DNA from: Dechloromonas sp.
Lineage (GTDB): Bacteria; Pseudomonadota; Gammaproteobacteria; Burkholderiales; Rhodocyclaceae
Length of the DNA: 32,092 nt
NCBI GenBank assembly: GCA_011391255.1
Contig: JAABQV010000026.1
Location: forward strand, 1 to 32,092
Direction: 5' to 3'
Each line of letters begins with the position of its first letter. Position 1 is the stretch's first letter. The notes beneath the pieces were generated by a model. The model was not told the origin of the DNA. It did no database searches and worked only from the letters and a program-made list of their open reading frames with translations. Below, one piece after another: positions 8,217 through 16,313 of the stretch. Made by a program: the position numbers and the translations under genes.

Positions 8217-10061
8217 TCAGGCAGCATCCTTGAAAATGCCCATCTCGAACAGTTCGCGCTTGAGCACGAGTTCGCGTGGCATCTTCTCGCCCATTTTGTC
8301 GAACCACTCTTTGTGGCCGGCCAGTTCGACTTTCCATGCCTCGGGATCAATGGTGCTGAGCGCTTCGAAATCAGCCTTGTTGATGTCGACCCCGGTCCAG
8401 TCGATGTCCTCAAAATACGGCATCCAGCCGAGCACGGTTTCCTTGGCGGCGATGGTGCCCTTGCAGCGCTGGACGATCCATTTCAGGACGCGCATGTTGT
8501 CGCCAAAGCCCGGCCACATGAAGTTGCCGTCGGCATCCATACGGAACCAGTTGACACAGAAAATCTTCGGCGTGGCATCGACAGTCTTGCCCATTTTCAA
8601 CCAATGGTTGAAGTAATCGCCCATGTGGTAACCGCAGAACGGCAGCATGGCGAACGGGTCACGACGGACAACACCTTGCTGGCCGAAAGCTGCAGCGGTG
8701 GTTTCGGAGCCGAGGGTGGCGGCCATATAGACGCCGTAGTTCCAGTTGAATGCCTGGTACACCAATGGTACGGTGGTAGCGCGACGGCCGCCGAAAATAA
8801 AGGCGGAAATCGGTACGCCGGCGGGGTCTTCCCAGGCGCTATCAACCGATGGGCATTGGCTGGATGGCGCGGTGAAGCGCGAGTTAGCGTGCGCCGCTTT
8901 CTTGCCGGCCTTGCCATCTTCCGGCGTCCAGTCGTTGCCTTGCCAGTCGATCAGGTGATCCGGGGCTTGCTTGGTCAATCCCTCCCACCAGACATCGCCA
9001 TCGTCGGTCAGCGCGACGTTGGTGAAGATGATGTTTTCCTTGAGTGAGGCCAATGCATTGAAGTTGGTCTTTTCCGATGTACCCGGGGCGACGCCGAAGA
9101 AACCGGCTTCCGGATTAATCGCGTAGAAGCGGGTGACGCCATCCTTGTCGACGCGCGGCTTTATCCAGGCGATGTCGTCGCCGATGGTAGTGATCTTCCA
9201 GCCATCGAGAGCCTTCGGCGGGATCAGCATGGCGAAGTTGGTTTTGCCGCAGGCCGACGGGAATGCGGCCGCAACGTAGGATTTTTCACCTTCAGGCGAT
9301 TCAACGCCAAGAATCAGCATGTGTTCGGCCAGCCAGCCTTGATCGCGAGCCATGGTCGAGGCGATGCGCAGGGCGAAACACTTCTTGCCGAGCAGGGCAT
9401 TGCCGCCGTAGCCGGAACCGTAAGACCAGATTTCTCGGGTTTCCGGGTAGTGGACGATGTACTTGACGGTCGGGTTACACGGCCATTTGCTATCCTGCTG
9501 GCCCGGTTCGAGCGGTGCGCCAACGGTATGGACGCAGGGAACAAAATCACCATCGCTGCCGAGGACGTCAAACACCTTGGCGCCCATGCGGGTCATCGTG
9601 CGCATATTGACTACAACGTAGGGCGAATCAGAAATTTCGACGCCGATGTGGGCAATCGGCGAACCGAGCGGACCCATCGAGAAGGGGATCACGTACATGG
9701 TTCGGCCCTTCATACAACCCTTGAACAGGCCGTTCAGCTTTTCGCGCATGACGGCTGGTTCTTCCCAGTTATTGGTCGGGCCGGAATCTTCCTTTTTGGC
9801 CGAGCAGATGTAGGTGCGGTCTTCGACGCGGGCAACATCGGAGGGGTCGGAAAAGGCGAGGAAGGAATTCGGGCGTTTGGCTTCGTTCAGCCTGATCAAG
9901 GTGCCGGCTTCAACCATTTCGACACACAAGCGATCATATTCTTCTTGCGTTCCGTCAGCCCAATAAATGCTGGCTGCCTGGGTCAGTTCGGCGATTTTTG
10001 CGACCCATTTTTTCAGGCCTTCGTGTTTGACATAATCTGGTGCGTTTAGCGGTGCAGTCAT
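8217..10061 (-). CDS. pckG: Phosphoenolpyruvate carboxykinase (GTP)
   Basis: A 614-residue cytosolic enzyme converting oxaloacetate and GTP to PEP, CO2 and GDP, the first step of gluconeogenesis from C4 acids. The kinase P-loop PSACGKTN (268–275) with the reactive cysteine Cys271 is the signature of the GTP-type enzyme, as opposed to the ATP-type pck[18 protein letters not shown], the metal-site aspartate region [10 protein letters not shown], and FIFGGRR also fit. Length is typical (about 600). It is divergent from maeB; the 246-bp shared gap contains a dyad. In some bacteria this enzyme can run in the anaplerotic direction. Confidence 0.96.
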   Translation of the reverse strand: MTAPLNAPDYVKHEGLKKWVAKIAELTQAASIYWADGTQEEYDRLCVEMVEAGTLIRLNEAKRPNSFLAFSDPSDVARVEDRTYICSAKKEDSGPTNNWEEPAVMREKLNGLFKGCMKGRTMYVIPFSMGPLGSPIAHIGVEISDSPYVVVNMRTMTRMGAKVFDVLGSDGDFVPCVHTVGAPLEPGQQDSKWPCNPTVKYIVHYPETREIWSYGSGYGGNALLGKKCFALRIASTMARDQGWLAEHMLILGVESPEGEKSYVAAAFPSACGKTNFAMLIPPKALDGWKITTIGDDIAWIKPRVDKDGVTRFYAINPEAGFFGVAPGTSEKTNFNALASLKENIIFTNVALTDDGDVWWEGLTKQAPDHLIDWQGNDWTPEDGKAGKKAAHANSRFTAPSSQCPSVDSAWEDPAGVPISAFIFGGRRATTVPLVYQAFNWNYGVYMAATLGSETTAAAFGQQGVVRRDPFAMLPFCGYHMGDYFNHWLKMGKTVDATPKIFCVNWFRMDADGNFMWPGFGDNMRVLKWIVQRCKGTIAAKETVLGWMPYFEDIDWTGVDINKADFEALSTIDPEAWKVELAGHKEWFDKMGEKMPRELVLKRELFEMGIFKDAA

Positions 10062-10143
10062 GGCGATTCACTCTCTCTGTAACTTGCGGAAATATATAGT
10101 TTTCCTTCAGTCGTCGGGAGTGGCCACCAAGACGTAGATCGGT

Positions 10144-10172
10144 GGTTAGCCGTCGGCTGGGAAGCCTATAAT
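10144..10172 (+). promoter_or_regulatory. Possible promoter for maeB
   Basis: A perfect -10 box TATAAT at 10167–10172. The -35 side is poor (TTAGCC at 10146–10151 with only a 15-bp spacer). It would leave a leader of about 130 nt holding the dyad at 10203–10227. A second -10-like TATACA at 10288–10293 is very close to the ATG. Confidence 0.35.
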
Positions 10173-10202
10173 TATGCATTAATACAGGGAAAATATCTAC
10201 TC

Positions 10203-10227
10203 GGAAGCACGTTTCTACGTGATTTCC
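10203..10227. promoter_or_regulatory. Dyad in the pckG/maeB intergenic region
   Basis: GGAA-g-CACG (10203–10211) and CGTG-at-TTCC (10218–10227) form an inverted repeat with one unpaired base and a short central loop. It could be an operator shared by the divergent genes or a hairpin in the maeB leader. No known regulator is assigned. Confidence 0.4.
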
Positions 10228-10307
10228 GGTGCTTGAGGGCGGGAAAACGAGTGATATCATTGACCATCATTCGGGACGCTATTTCACTATACAAAATAGA
10301 GGCAGAC

Positions 10308-12587
10308 ATGGACCCCAGGCAACTACGCGAAGCAGCTTTGTACTACCACCGTCACCCGAAGCCGGGCAAGATCGCGGTGACGCCGATCAAGCAGATGACG
10401 AATCAATACGATCTGTCGATGGCCTACTCGCCCGGCGTTGCTTTTGCGTGCGAAGAAATTGTTGCTGACCCACGCGAGGTCAGCACGCTCACCTCACGCG
10501 CCAACTTGGTTGGCGTGATCACCAACGGTACCGCCGTTCTAGGTTTGGGCGCGATTGGGCCGCTTGCCGCCAAGCCGGTGATGGAAGGTAAAGGCGTCCT
10601 GTTCAAGAAATTTGCCAACATCGACGTCTTTGATATCGAAATTGAAGAACGTGATCCGGACAAGCTGATTGACATCATCGCATCCCTTGAACCGACCTTC
10701 GGTGGCATCAACCTCGAAGATATAAAGGCCCCGGAATGTTTTTACATTGAACGCAAGCTGCGCGAGCGGATGAAGATTCCCGTCTTTCATGATGATCAGC
10801 ACGGTACCGCGATTGTCGTCGGTGCGGCGGTTCTGAATGGCTTGCACCTGATCGGTAAAGATCTCTCCAAGGTCAAGATTGTTACTTCGGGTGCCGGTGC
10901 AGCCGCACTTGCCTGCCTTGATTTGCTAGTTATGTTGGGTGCTCCGCCTGCCAATATCTGGGTTACCGATATCAAAGGCCTGGTTTACGAAGGTCGCGTC
11001 GAGGAAATGGACGAGATCAAGGCGCGCTACAGCAAGGTGACTGAAGCTCGCACCCTGGGCGAAGTCATTGAAGATGCAGATGTCTTCCTCGGTTTGTCTG
11101 CCGGCGGTGTTTTGAAGCCGGAGATGGTTGCCAAAATGGCAAAAAGCCCGTTGATCATGGCGCTGGCCAATCCAACGCCGGAGATCACCCCGGAACTGGT
11201 CAAGAGCGTTCGCGACGATGCCATCATATGTACCGGTCGTTCCGACTACCCGAACCAGGTCAACAACGTCCTTTGCTTCCCCTTTATCTTTCGTGGCGCG
11301 CTCGATGTCGGGGCGACGACGATTACTGAAGAAATGAAGATGGCAGCAGTTCGAGCCATCGCTGAGCTGGCGCGCGCCGAGCAGTCCGAAGTCGCCGCCC
11401 GCGCCTATGGTGAAAAAATAGCCAGCTTTGGCCCGGAATACCTGATTCCCAACCCGTTTGACCCCCGCCTGATCGTCATGATTGCCCCGGCGGTCGCCAG
11501 GGCTGGTATGGATTCCGGTGTGGCTACTCGTCCAATTACTGATTGGGATGCCTACACCCAGGGTCTGAATGAATTTGTTTACCACTCCGGCATGATCATG
11601 AAGCCGGTCTTCTCTCAGGCCAAGATGGCGCCCAAGCGTATTGTCTTTGCCGAAGGGGAGGACGAGCGGGTTCTGCGCGCGATTCAGGTGATTTGTGACG
11701 AGGGGATCGCCAAGCCGATTCTGATCGGTCGTCCCAATGAAATTTTGCGTCGTATCGAAGAAGCCGGTTTGCGGATTCGTCAAGATGTGAACTTCGAGGT
11801 CATCCACTCAGACGACTCGGCGTTCTTTGACCAGCACTATGATGAGTTTTGGCAGACTTATCATCAGTTGACCGAACGCAAAGGGGTTTCTCCGGATTAT
11901 GCCAAGCGCGAAATCCGTCGCCGCGCCACGCTTTACGGCGCATTAATGGTGCGTCTGGGTTATGCGGATGGTTTGATCTGTGGCACCTTTGGCAATCACG
12001 AGGCACATCGCAAGTACGTTCAGAACGTGATTGGCAACCAGGCAGGGCTGGATCGTTTATATGCGATGAATATGCTGTTGCTGCCCGGGCGCACGGTTTT
12101 TATTGCCGATACTTATGTTAATTACGACCCGACAGCCGAGCAGTTGGCTGACATGACCTTGCTTGCCGCAGAAGAAATCCGCTACTTCGGCATGCAGCCC
12201 AAAGTTGCCTTGCTCTCTCATTCGACCTTCGGCAATGAAGACACACCAACCTCGCTGAAAATGCGTGAAGTGCTGGCGTTGTTGAATCAGCGAGCACCGG
12301 AACTTGAGGTTGAGGGTGAAATGCATGGTGATGCAGCGCTCGATGAAGGAATTCGCCTGGCTGTATTCCCGAATTCCAGGCTCAAAGGTCAGGCCAATTT
12401 GTTGGTCATGCCGACGTTGGATGCCGCCAATATTTCGTTCAACCTGCTCAAGGTTGCCGCCGGCGATAACCTGACGGTCGGGCCGATTATGCTCGGTGCA
12501 GCAAAGCCGGTGAACATCCTGACGCCGACCGCGACGGTGCGCCGCATCGTCAACATGACGGCGCTAACGGTGGTGAATGCCAGATAA
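10308..12587 (+). CDS. maeB: NADP-dependent malic enzyme, MaeB type with phosphotransacetylase-like domain
   Basis: A 759-residue protein, the same length as E. coli MaeB. Residues 1–430 are the malic enzyme part: [37 protein letters not shown], a nucleotide-binding loop [12 protein letters not shown], and a conserved ALANPTPEI segment. Residues about 440–755 are a PTA-like domain ([38 protein letters not shown]), which in E. coli mediates acetyl-CoA control rather than acetyl transfer. It decarboxylates malate to pyruvate with NADP. The ATG at 10308 has AGAGG about 6 nt upstream. Divergence from pckG groups two exits from the C4 pool. Confidence 0.95.
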   Translation: MDPRQLREAALYYHRHPKPGKIAVTPIKQMTNQYDLSMAYSPGVAFACEEIVADPREVSTLTSRANLVGVITNGTAVLGLGAIGPLAAKPVMEGKGVLFKKFANIDVFDIEIEERDPDKLIDIIASLEPTFGGINLEDIKAPECFYIERKLRERMKIPVFHDDQHGTAIVVGAAVLNGLHLIGKDLSKVKIVTSGAGAAALACLDLLVMLGAPPANIWVTDIKGLVYEGRVEEMDEIKARYSKVTEARTLGEVIEDADVFLGLSAGGVLKPEMVAKMAKSPLIMALANPTPEITPELVKSVRDDAIICTGRSDYPNQVNNVLCFPFIFRGALDVGATTITEEMKMAAVRAIAELARAEQSEVAARAYGEKIASFGPEYLIPNPFDPRLIVMIAPAVARAGMDSGVATRPITDWDAYTQGLNEFVYHSGMIMKPVFSQAKMAPKRIVFAEGEDERVLRAIQVICDEGIAKPILIGRPNEILRRIEEAGLRIRQDVNFEVIHSDDSAFFDQHYDEFWQTYHQLTERKGVSPDYAKREIRRRATLYGALMVRLGYADGLICGTFGNHEAHRKYVQNVIGNQAGLDRLYAMNMLLLPGRTVFIADTYVNYDPTAEQLADMTLLAAEEIRYFGMQPKVALLSHSTFGNEDTPTSLKMREVLALLNQRAPELEVEGEMHGDAALDEGIRLAVFPNSRLKGQANLLVMPTLDAANISFNLLKVAAGDNLTVGPIMLGAAKPVNILTPTATVRRIVNMTALTVVNAR

Positions 12588-12634
12588 TTCAAAGTCTTAG
12601 CTTGTTGTGCTATCTCTCTATTTTTATTGAATTT

Positions 12635-12672
12635 TTGAATTTATTTGCTAAACTGGGCTAAAATTGCCCAGT
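12635..12672 (+). promoter_or_regulatory. Promoter and overlapping palindrome upstream of the PBP7-like gene
   Basis: TTGAAT (12635–12640), an 18-bp spacer and TAAAAT (12659–12664). The -10 box lies in the middle of the perfect inverted repeat ACTGGGC (12652–12658) / GCCCAGT (12666–12672). The ribosome site CAGGAG begins at 12678. A protein bound to the repeat would cover the -10 region. Confidence 0.5.
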
Positions 12673-12690
12673 GTCAGCAGGAGTGAGCAA

Positions 12691-13773
12691 ATGAAGCAGA
12701 GATTCAGAATGGCCTTGATTGTTGGTGCCTTGCTTGGTGCGGGCTTGAGCACGCAAGGCGTTGCCGCAACGGCAGCTAAAGACCAGAAAATATCCGGCAA
12801 GAGCCTGCCGGCGCAAGCGGCAGGCAAGTCATCAGGTAAGCCGCTACCGAAGCAGGCTCAAAAGGCGGGCTCGAAAAAAGTTGATTTGGCAGCGTCAGGA
12901 AAGTCAGCCCAGAAAGGCAGGATTCAGGCTTTCAATAGCGGTAAGCCGGTGCGCGTCGCCACCGTTAGCAAGCCAATGCGCAAGGTCTCGTTCAACGAGG
13001 TTGATCCGGATCGACTAGCGTTGTACTCGGCGTCCGCTCTTGTTATTGACCAGGTTACCGGCCAGCCTCTTCTTGACAAAAATTCGCACGAAGTTGTCCC
13101 CATTGCGTCGATTTCCAAGCTGATGACAGCGATGGTTGTCCTTGATGCCAAGCTTGATCTTAACGAAGTGATTTCGGTCGGCGAGCAGGACGTTGATGGG
13201 CTCAAGGGTACCCGTTCGCGCTTGCCGGTCGGTACGACGATGACGCGCGAGACAGCGATGCTTTTGGCCTTGATGTCCTCGGAAAACCGTGCTGCGAACA
13301 CGCTCGGGCGTCACTTCCCGGGGGGTATGAGTGCATTTGTCGCTGCCATGAATCGCAAGGCGCAAGCCTTGGGGATGCACAGTTCGCGTTTTGAAGAGCC
13401 AACCGGCTTATCCAGTCATAATGTGGCTAGCGCGCGTGATCTCGCGAAAATGGTTGCCGCTGCCGCACGCTATCCGGAAATCCGCCAGTTCTCGACGACA
13501 GCTGAAGCACGGCTGGAAATTAACGGGCATATCCGTGATTTTGGCAATACCAACGCGTTGGTTCGTAGCGATAACTGGGAAATTGGCCTCTCGAAGACTG
13601 GCTACATTTCTGAAGCAGGGCGTTGCCTCGTCATGCAGGCACGCGTTGCTGACAAACCGGTGGTGATTGTGCTGCTTGACTCGGTCGGCAAAATGACTCG
13701 AGTTGGTGACGCTAACCGGATCAAGCGCTGGATGGAAAGTGCCGGCTTGGCAACGGATCGCAAGCGCACCTGA
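12691..13773 (+). CDS. pbpG: D-alanyl-D-alanine endopeptidase (PBP7-like, peptidase S11)
   Basis: A 360-residue secreted serine peptidase that cleaves peptidoglycan cross-links. A signal peptide (about 1–25, cleavage near GVAA) is followed by a basic low-complexity linker rich in Lys, Ser, Gly, Ala and Pro (about 30–100), then the catalytic domain. The three penicillin-binding motifs are SISK (140–143), SEN (197–199) and KTG (302–304). Length and lack of a clear C-terminal amphipathic anchor favour PBP7/PbpG over DacA-type carboxypeptidases. ATG 12691 is chosen for its CAGGAG site and because the signal peptide begins there. Confidence 0.88.
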   Translation: MKQRFRMALIVGALLGAGLSTQGVAATAAKDQKISGKSLPAQAAGKSSGKPLPKQAQKAGSKKVDLAASGKSAQKGRIQAFNSGKPVRVATVSKPMRKVSFNEVDPDRLALYSASALVIDQVTGQPLLDKNSHEVVPIASISKLMTAMVVLDAKLDLNEVISVGEQDVDGLKGTRSRLPVGTTMTRETAMLLALMSSENRAANTLGRHFPGGMSAFVAAMNRKAQALGMHSSRFEEPTGLSSHNVASARDLAKMVAAAARYPEIRQFSTTAEARLEINGHIRDFGNTNALVRSDNWEIGLSKTGYISEAGRCLVMQARVADKPVVIVLLDSVGKMTRVGDANRIKRWMESAGLATDRKRT

Positions 13774-13799
13774 TTGTCATTCCAGATGTGTTTCCCAAA

Positions 13800-13824
13800 G
13801 CCGCTGCAAGCGGCCTTATTTTTT
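13800..13824 (+). terminator. Terminator after the PBP7-like gene
   Basis: Stem GCCGCT (13800–13805) / AGCGGC (13809–13814), loop GCA, then CTTATTTTTT. The T tract runs into the stop of the convergent IclR gene. Confidence 0.75.
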
Positions 13825-14616
13825 GGGATTGATGTAGCCCAATGTTTGTGAAACCGCGTCGGCAGTTGCTTTAACCTGTCTTGCCCAATCCGGATCATGA
13901 CGATCCGAGGGCGCTGAAACGGAAAGGGCGGCGACAATGCGGCCTTCGTCATCGCGAATCGGTGCAGCAACGCACTTGAGGCCGAGTTCAGCCTCTTCAT
14001 CGTCAAAGGCGACATCGTGACGACGTACTTTATCCAGCTCTTTTTCGAGCACCGGAAGCGTTGTCAATGAATGCGGGGTTTTGCCAGGCAAACCGGTACG
14101 CTTGGCGTAATCACGGACTTTTTGGGCGCCATCGGCAGCGAGAAAGAGTTTGCCAAGTGAAGTCAGGTGCAGTGGCGCGCGCCCGCCAACCAGATAGACG
14201 ACGCGAACCAATGCGCGGCCGGATGAGGTTCGTTCCAGATAAACTATTTCGTCGTCATGGCGCGTGGCAAGGTTGATCGCCTCACCAATTTTTTCGTGCA
14301 ATTCCTGCATGAAAGGTAGGGCAACTTCGCGGAAATTGATGCGTGATTTGACCAGGCTGCCGAGTTCAAGGAGGCGAATGCCGAGGCGATAACTACCTTG
14401 CTCCTGGCGTTCGACAAAGCGCGCATTGGTCATCGCGGCGAGAATGCGGTGGGCGGTAGAAGGGTGCAGTTTGGTGCTTGCTGCCAGGTGCTTGAGGCTG
14501 GCCGGCTCAGGCGAAGCGGCCAGAGCATCGAGCAAAGACATCATACGCTCAATAACCTGAATTGAGCCGGGAGATTTGGCCGCGCCGAGAGTTGGGTCGC
14601 TGGCAGCTTTGGGCAA
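13816..14616 (-). CDS. IclR-family transcriptional regulator
   Basis: A 266-residue IclR-type regulator. The N-terminal winged helix (about 18–80) includes SIQVIERMMSLLDALA and the recognition helix region LHPSTAHRILAAM. The C-terminal effector domain (about 95–260) has YLERTSSGRALVR, LTSLGKLFLA and the metabolite-pocket segments GLKCVAAPIRD and VAALSVSAPSDR. IclR regulators often control degradation of aromatic or small organic acids. The divergent neighbour is an aldehyde-dehydrogenase relic 161 bp away, which may once have been its target. Effector unknown. Confidence 0.9.
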   Translation of the reverse strand: MPKAASDPTLGAAKSPGSIQVIERMMSLLDALAASPEPASLKHLAASTKLHPSTAHRILAAMTNARFVERQEQGSYRLGIRLLELGSLVKSRINFREVALPFMQELHEKIGEAINLATRHDDEIVYLERTSSGRALVRVVYLVGGRAPLHLTSLGKLFLAADGAQKVRDYAKRTGLPGKTPHSLTTLPVLEKELDKVRRHDVAFDDEEAELGLKCVAAPIRDDEGRIVAALSVSAPSDRHDPDWARQVKATADAVSQTLGYINPKK

Positions 14617-14777
14617 AGAGTTTCCTTTATTTGCGTGGTTTGAGCAGCTTGAGTAGCATTAGCCACTTCGTTTTCTTGTGCGGCGCAATATTAGCATGCG
14701 CTTAGGCCGCTATTGACGCGTCGCGACGGCAGGAAATGCTTTTCACAACTTTACGCAGTAAGAATGAGGGTTTCAAT

Positions 14778-15476
14778 ATGGATTTTGTCTCTGAAGGGCC
14801 GGGCGCCATACCTTTGTGGATGAACGGGCATGCTTTTCTGACCGTCTGCGACAGCTATTTCGATGTCACCAATCCGCTAAGTGGCGTCGTGCTGCATCGG
14901 GTGCCGCTTGCAGGCGCTGATGAGGCGCTGCAAACGGTCGCGGCGGCAAGGCTTGCGCAGCCCGTTTGGGCCGAGATGGGCATCGCCGCGCGCCGGGTTT
15001 GCCTGCACAAGCTGGCAGATGTACTGGAGGAATTCGCCGCCCATTTTGCTGGCATGCTGAGTTCGGAAACCGGATTTGACGAAGCCCGCGCATCTGGCGA
15101 AGTTGTGGCCGCTATTGCCGCCCTGCGTGGTTCGGCGGTTGGTGAAACCGGCGTTGTCGGGCTGGTTGTTGATGCCAGCCGGCCGCTGGCCGGACTGGCG
15201 GAGGCTGCAGCGCCGGCCTTGATGGCGGGCGCTGCGCTGGTGATCAAGCCGAGTCCGAAAGCGCCATCGGCCGCTTATGCACTTTGCGAGTTGAGCGCAC
15301 AAGTTGATTGGCCGGGGGGGGTCTTGAATTTGTTGCAAGGCGATAGCGAGGCGATCAAGGGGCTTTGTGCAGCCGAGATCGACCGCCTGGTTTATGTTGG
15401 CGAGGCGGCGCTGGGTGAAAAGATTGGTGAATTAGCCAAAACTTCAGGTAAGCCATTTGAGATGCAAACTCAATAG
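14778..15476 (+). CDS. Truncated aldehyde-dehydrogenase-like protein (N-terminal half only)
   Basis: A 232-residue ORF that matches the first half of the ALDH superfamily: TNPLSGVVLHRVPLAG (31–46), the alpha helices after it, ALMAGAALVIKPSPKAP with the cofactor lysine Lys157, and GEAALGEKIGELA (about 208–220), the G-rich turn after the second Rossmann strand. It stops at GKPFEMQTQ, just where the ELGGK motif should come. The catalytic Cys and Glu and the whole C-terminal half are missing, and the usual PWN(F/Y)P segment is replaced by DASRPLAGL. Full enzymes have about 480 residues. The frame is clean and ATG 14778 has a GAGGG site, so it may still be translated. It is either a decaying gene or a repurposed fragment. 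Confidence 0.75.
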   Translation: MDFVSEGPGAIPLWMNGHAFLTVCDSYFDVTNPLSGVVLHRVPLAGADEALQTVAAARLAQPVWAEMGIAARRVCLHKLADVLEEFAAHFAGMLSSETGFDEARASGEVVAAIAALRGSAVGETGVVGLVVDASRPLAGLAEAAAPALMAGAALVIKPSPKAPSAAYALCELSAQVDWPGGVLNLLQGDSEAIKGLCAAEIDRLVYVGEAALGEKIGELAKTSGKPFEMQTQ

Positions 15477-15534
15477 AATCCCCGGCTCTTGCTGCGGTCA
15501 ACGCCGGAAATGTCTTAATAATTGAAAGTCAATC

Positions 15535-15759
15535 ATGTCCATCACCTTTGCCGTGCGCGGCGAATATATTCAGTTAGATCAATTGCTCAAGGCCACCGGC
15601 TTATGCGATTCAGGCGGCGCTGCCCATGCGGCGATTGCTGAAGGGCGGGTGCGGGTGGATGGTGCGGTCGACACCCGAAAGCGGGCAAAAATGCGGCCGG
15701 GTCAAAAAGTTGGTTTTGCCGGCGAAGTGGTTGAGCTGACGGCTGAAGAAGTCGCTTAG
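15535..15759 (+). CDS. S4-domain RNA-binding protein (YbcJ-like)
   Basis: A 74-residue protein made almost entirely of one S4 fold: IQLDQLLKATGLCDSGGAAHAAIAEG, then RVRVDGAVDTRKRAKMRPGQKV. The VRVDG and KMRPG pattern is typical of YbcJ-like and HslR-like S4 proteins, which bind structured RNA. Function in this organism is unknown. It starts 58 nt after the ALDH relic, and its TAG stop overlaps the convergent acyltransferase stop. Confidence 0.88.
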   Translation: MSITFAVRGEYIQLDQLLKATGLCDSGGAAHAAIAEGRVRVDGAVDTRKRAKMRPGQKVGFAGEVVELTAEEVA

Positions 15760-16313
15760 TCGAGCCAGCGGATTGGCGAAGCGAGCGCTGGGCGTAAGCC
15801 CTGGCGACCTTCGTAAATGTCGGCGATGCGCGCAATGTCAGCTGTCATGTCGCCGCTTAATTCGAGATAGCAGAGCACGCCAACTTCGCGTTTGGCGTAA
15901 TCAACACACGCCAGAGCGACAGGCACCTTGGCCGCCAGTGCAATCCGGTAGAAACCGGTTTTCCAGCCCGGAGTCAGGCTGCGCGTGCCCTCCGGGGCAA
16001 GCGCCAACATCAAGTGATCGTGGCGGGAAAATTCGCCGGCCATCAGTTCGACAAAGCCGTTACGCTGCCGGCGATTGACCGGGATACCACCCATGCCGCG
16101 CATGAGAATGCCGATTGGCCAGCGGAATAGTGAATCTTTGGCCACCCAGCGCACACCAAGGCCGAGTGTGGTTTTGCCGAGCATTGTGTAAAGAAAGTCC
16201 CAGTTTGAGGTGTGCGGATAGGCGATGACCACGGCCTTGGCTGGACGCCCGGCCGGCTCCAGCAACTTCCAGCCGAGCGCGCCCAAAAGCCTGCGGGAGA
16301 GGGATTGCATCAT
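15756..16313 (-). CDS. Lysophospholipid acyltransferase-family protein (PlsC-like)
   Basis: A 185-residue acyltransferase. The catalytic H-X4-D motif is HTSNWD (34–39) in YPHTSNWDF, and the substrate motif PEGTR is at 107–111. GGIPVNR (about 75–81) matches the family's third block. It is shorter than PlsC and resembles a family of about 200-residue proteins called 1-acyl-sn-glycerol-3-phosphate acyltransferase-like; the acyl acceptor is not certain. The ATG at 16313 overlaps the stop of the GGDEF-EAL gene (ATGA), which argues against longer upstream starts and for coupled translation. Confidence 0.85.
   Translation of the reverse strand: MMQSLSRRLLGALGWKLLEPAGRPAKAVVIAYPHTSNWDFLYTMLGKTTLGLGVRWVAKDSLFRWPIGILMRGMGGIPVNRRQRNGFVELMAGEFSRHDHLMLALAPEGTRSLTPGWKTGFYRIALAAKVPVALACVDYAKREVGVLCYLELSGDMTADIARIADIYEGRQGLRPALASPIRWLD

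Noticed and set aside
9321..10049. 242-codon frame on the plus strand
   Set aside because: Antisense to pckG, whose coding is certain; a shadow of codon bias.
10926..11807. 293-codon frame on the minus strand
   Set aside because: Antisense to maeB in a GC-rich coding region; product has no domain pattern.
14719..14728. Perfect palindrome CGTCGCGACG between the IclR gene and the ALDH relic
   Set aside because: Could be an IclR operator, but a 10-bp CG-rich palindrome is common in such DNA and no promoter elements line up with it.
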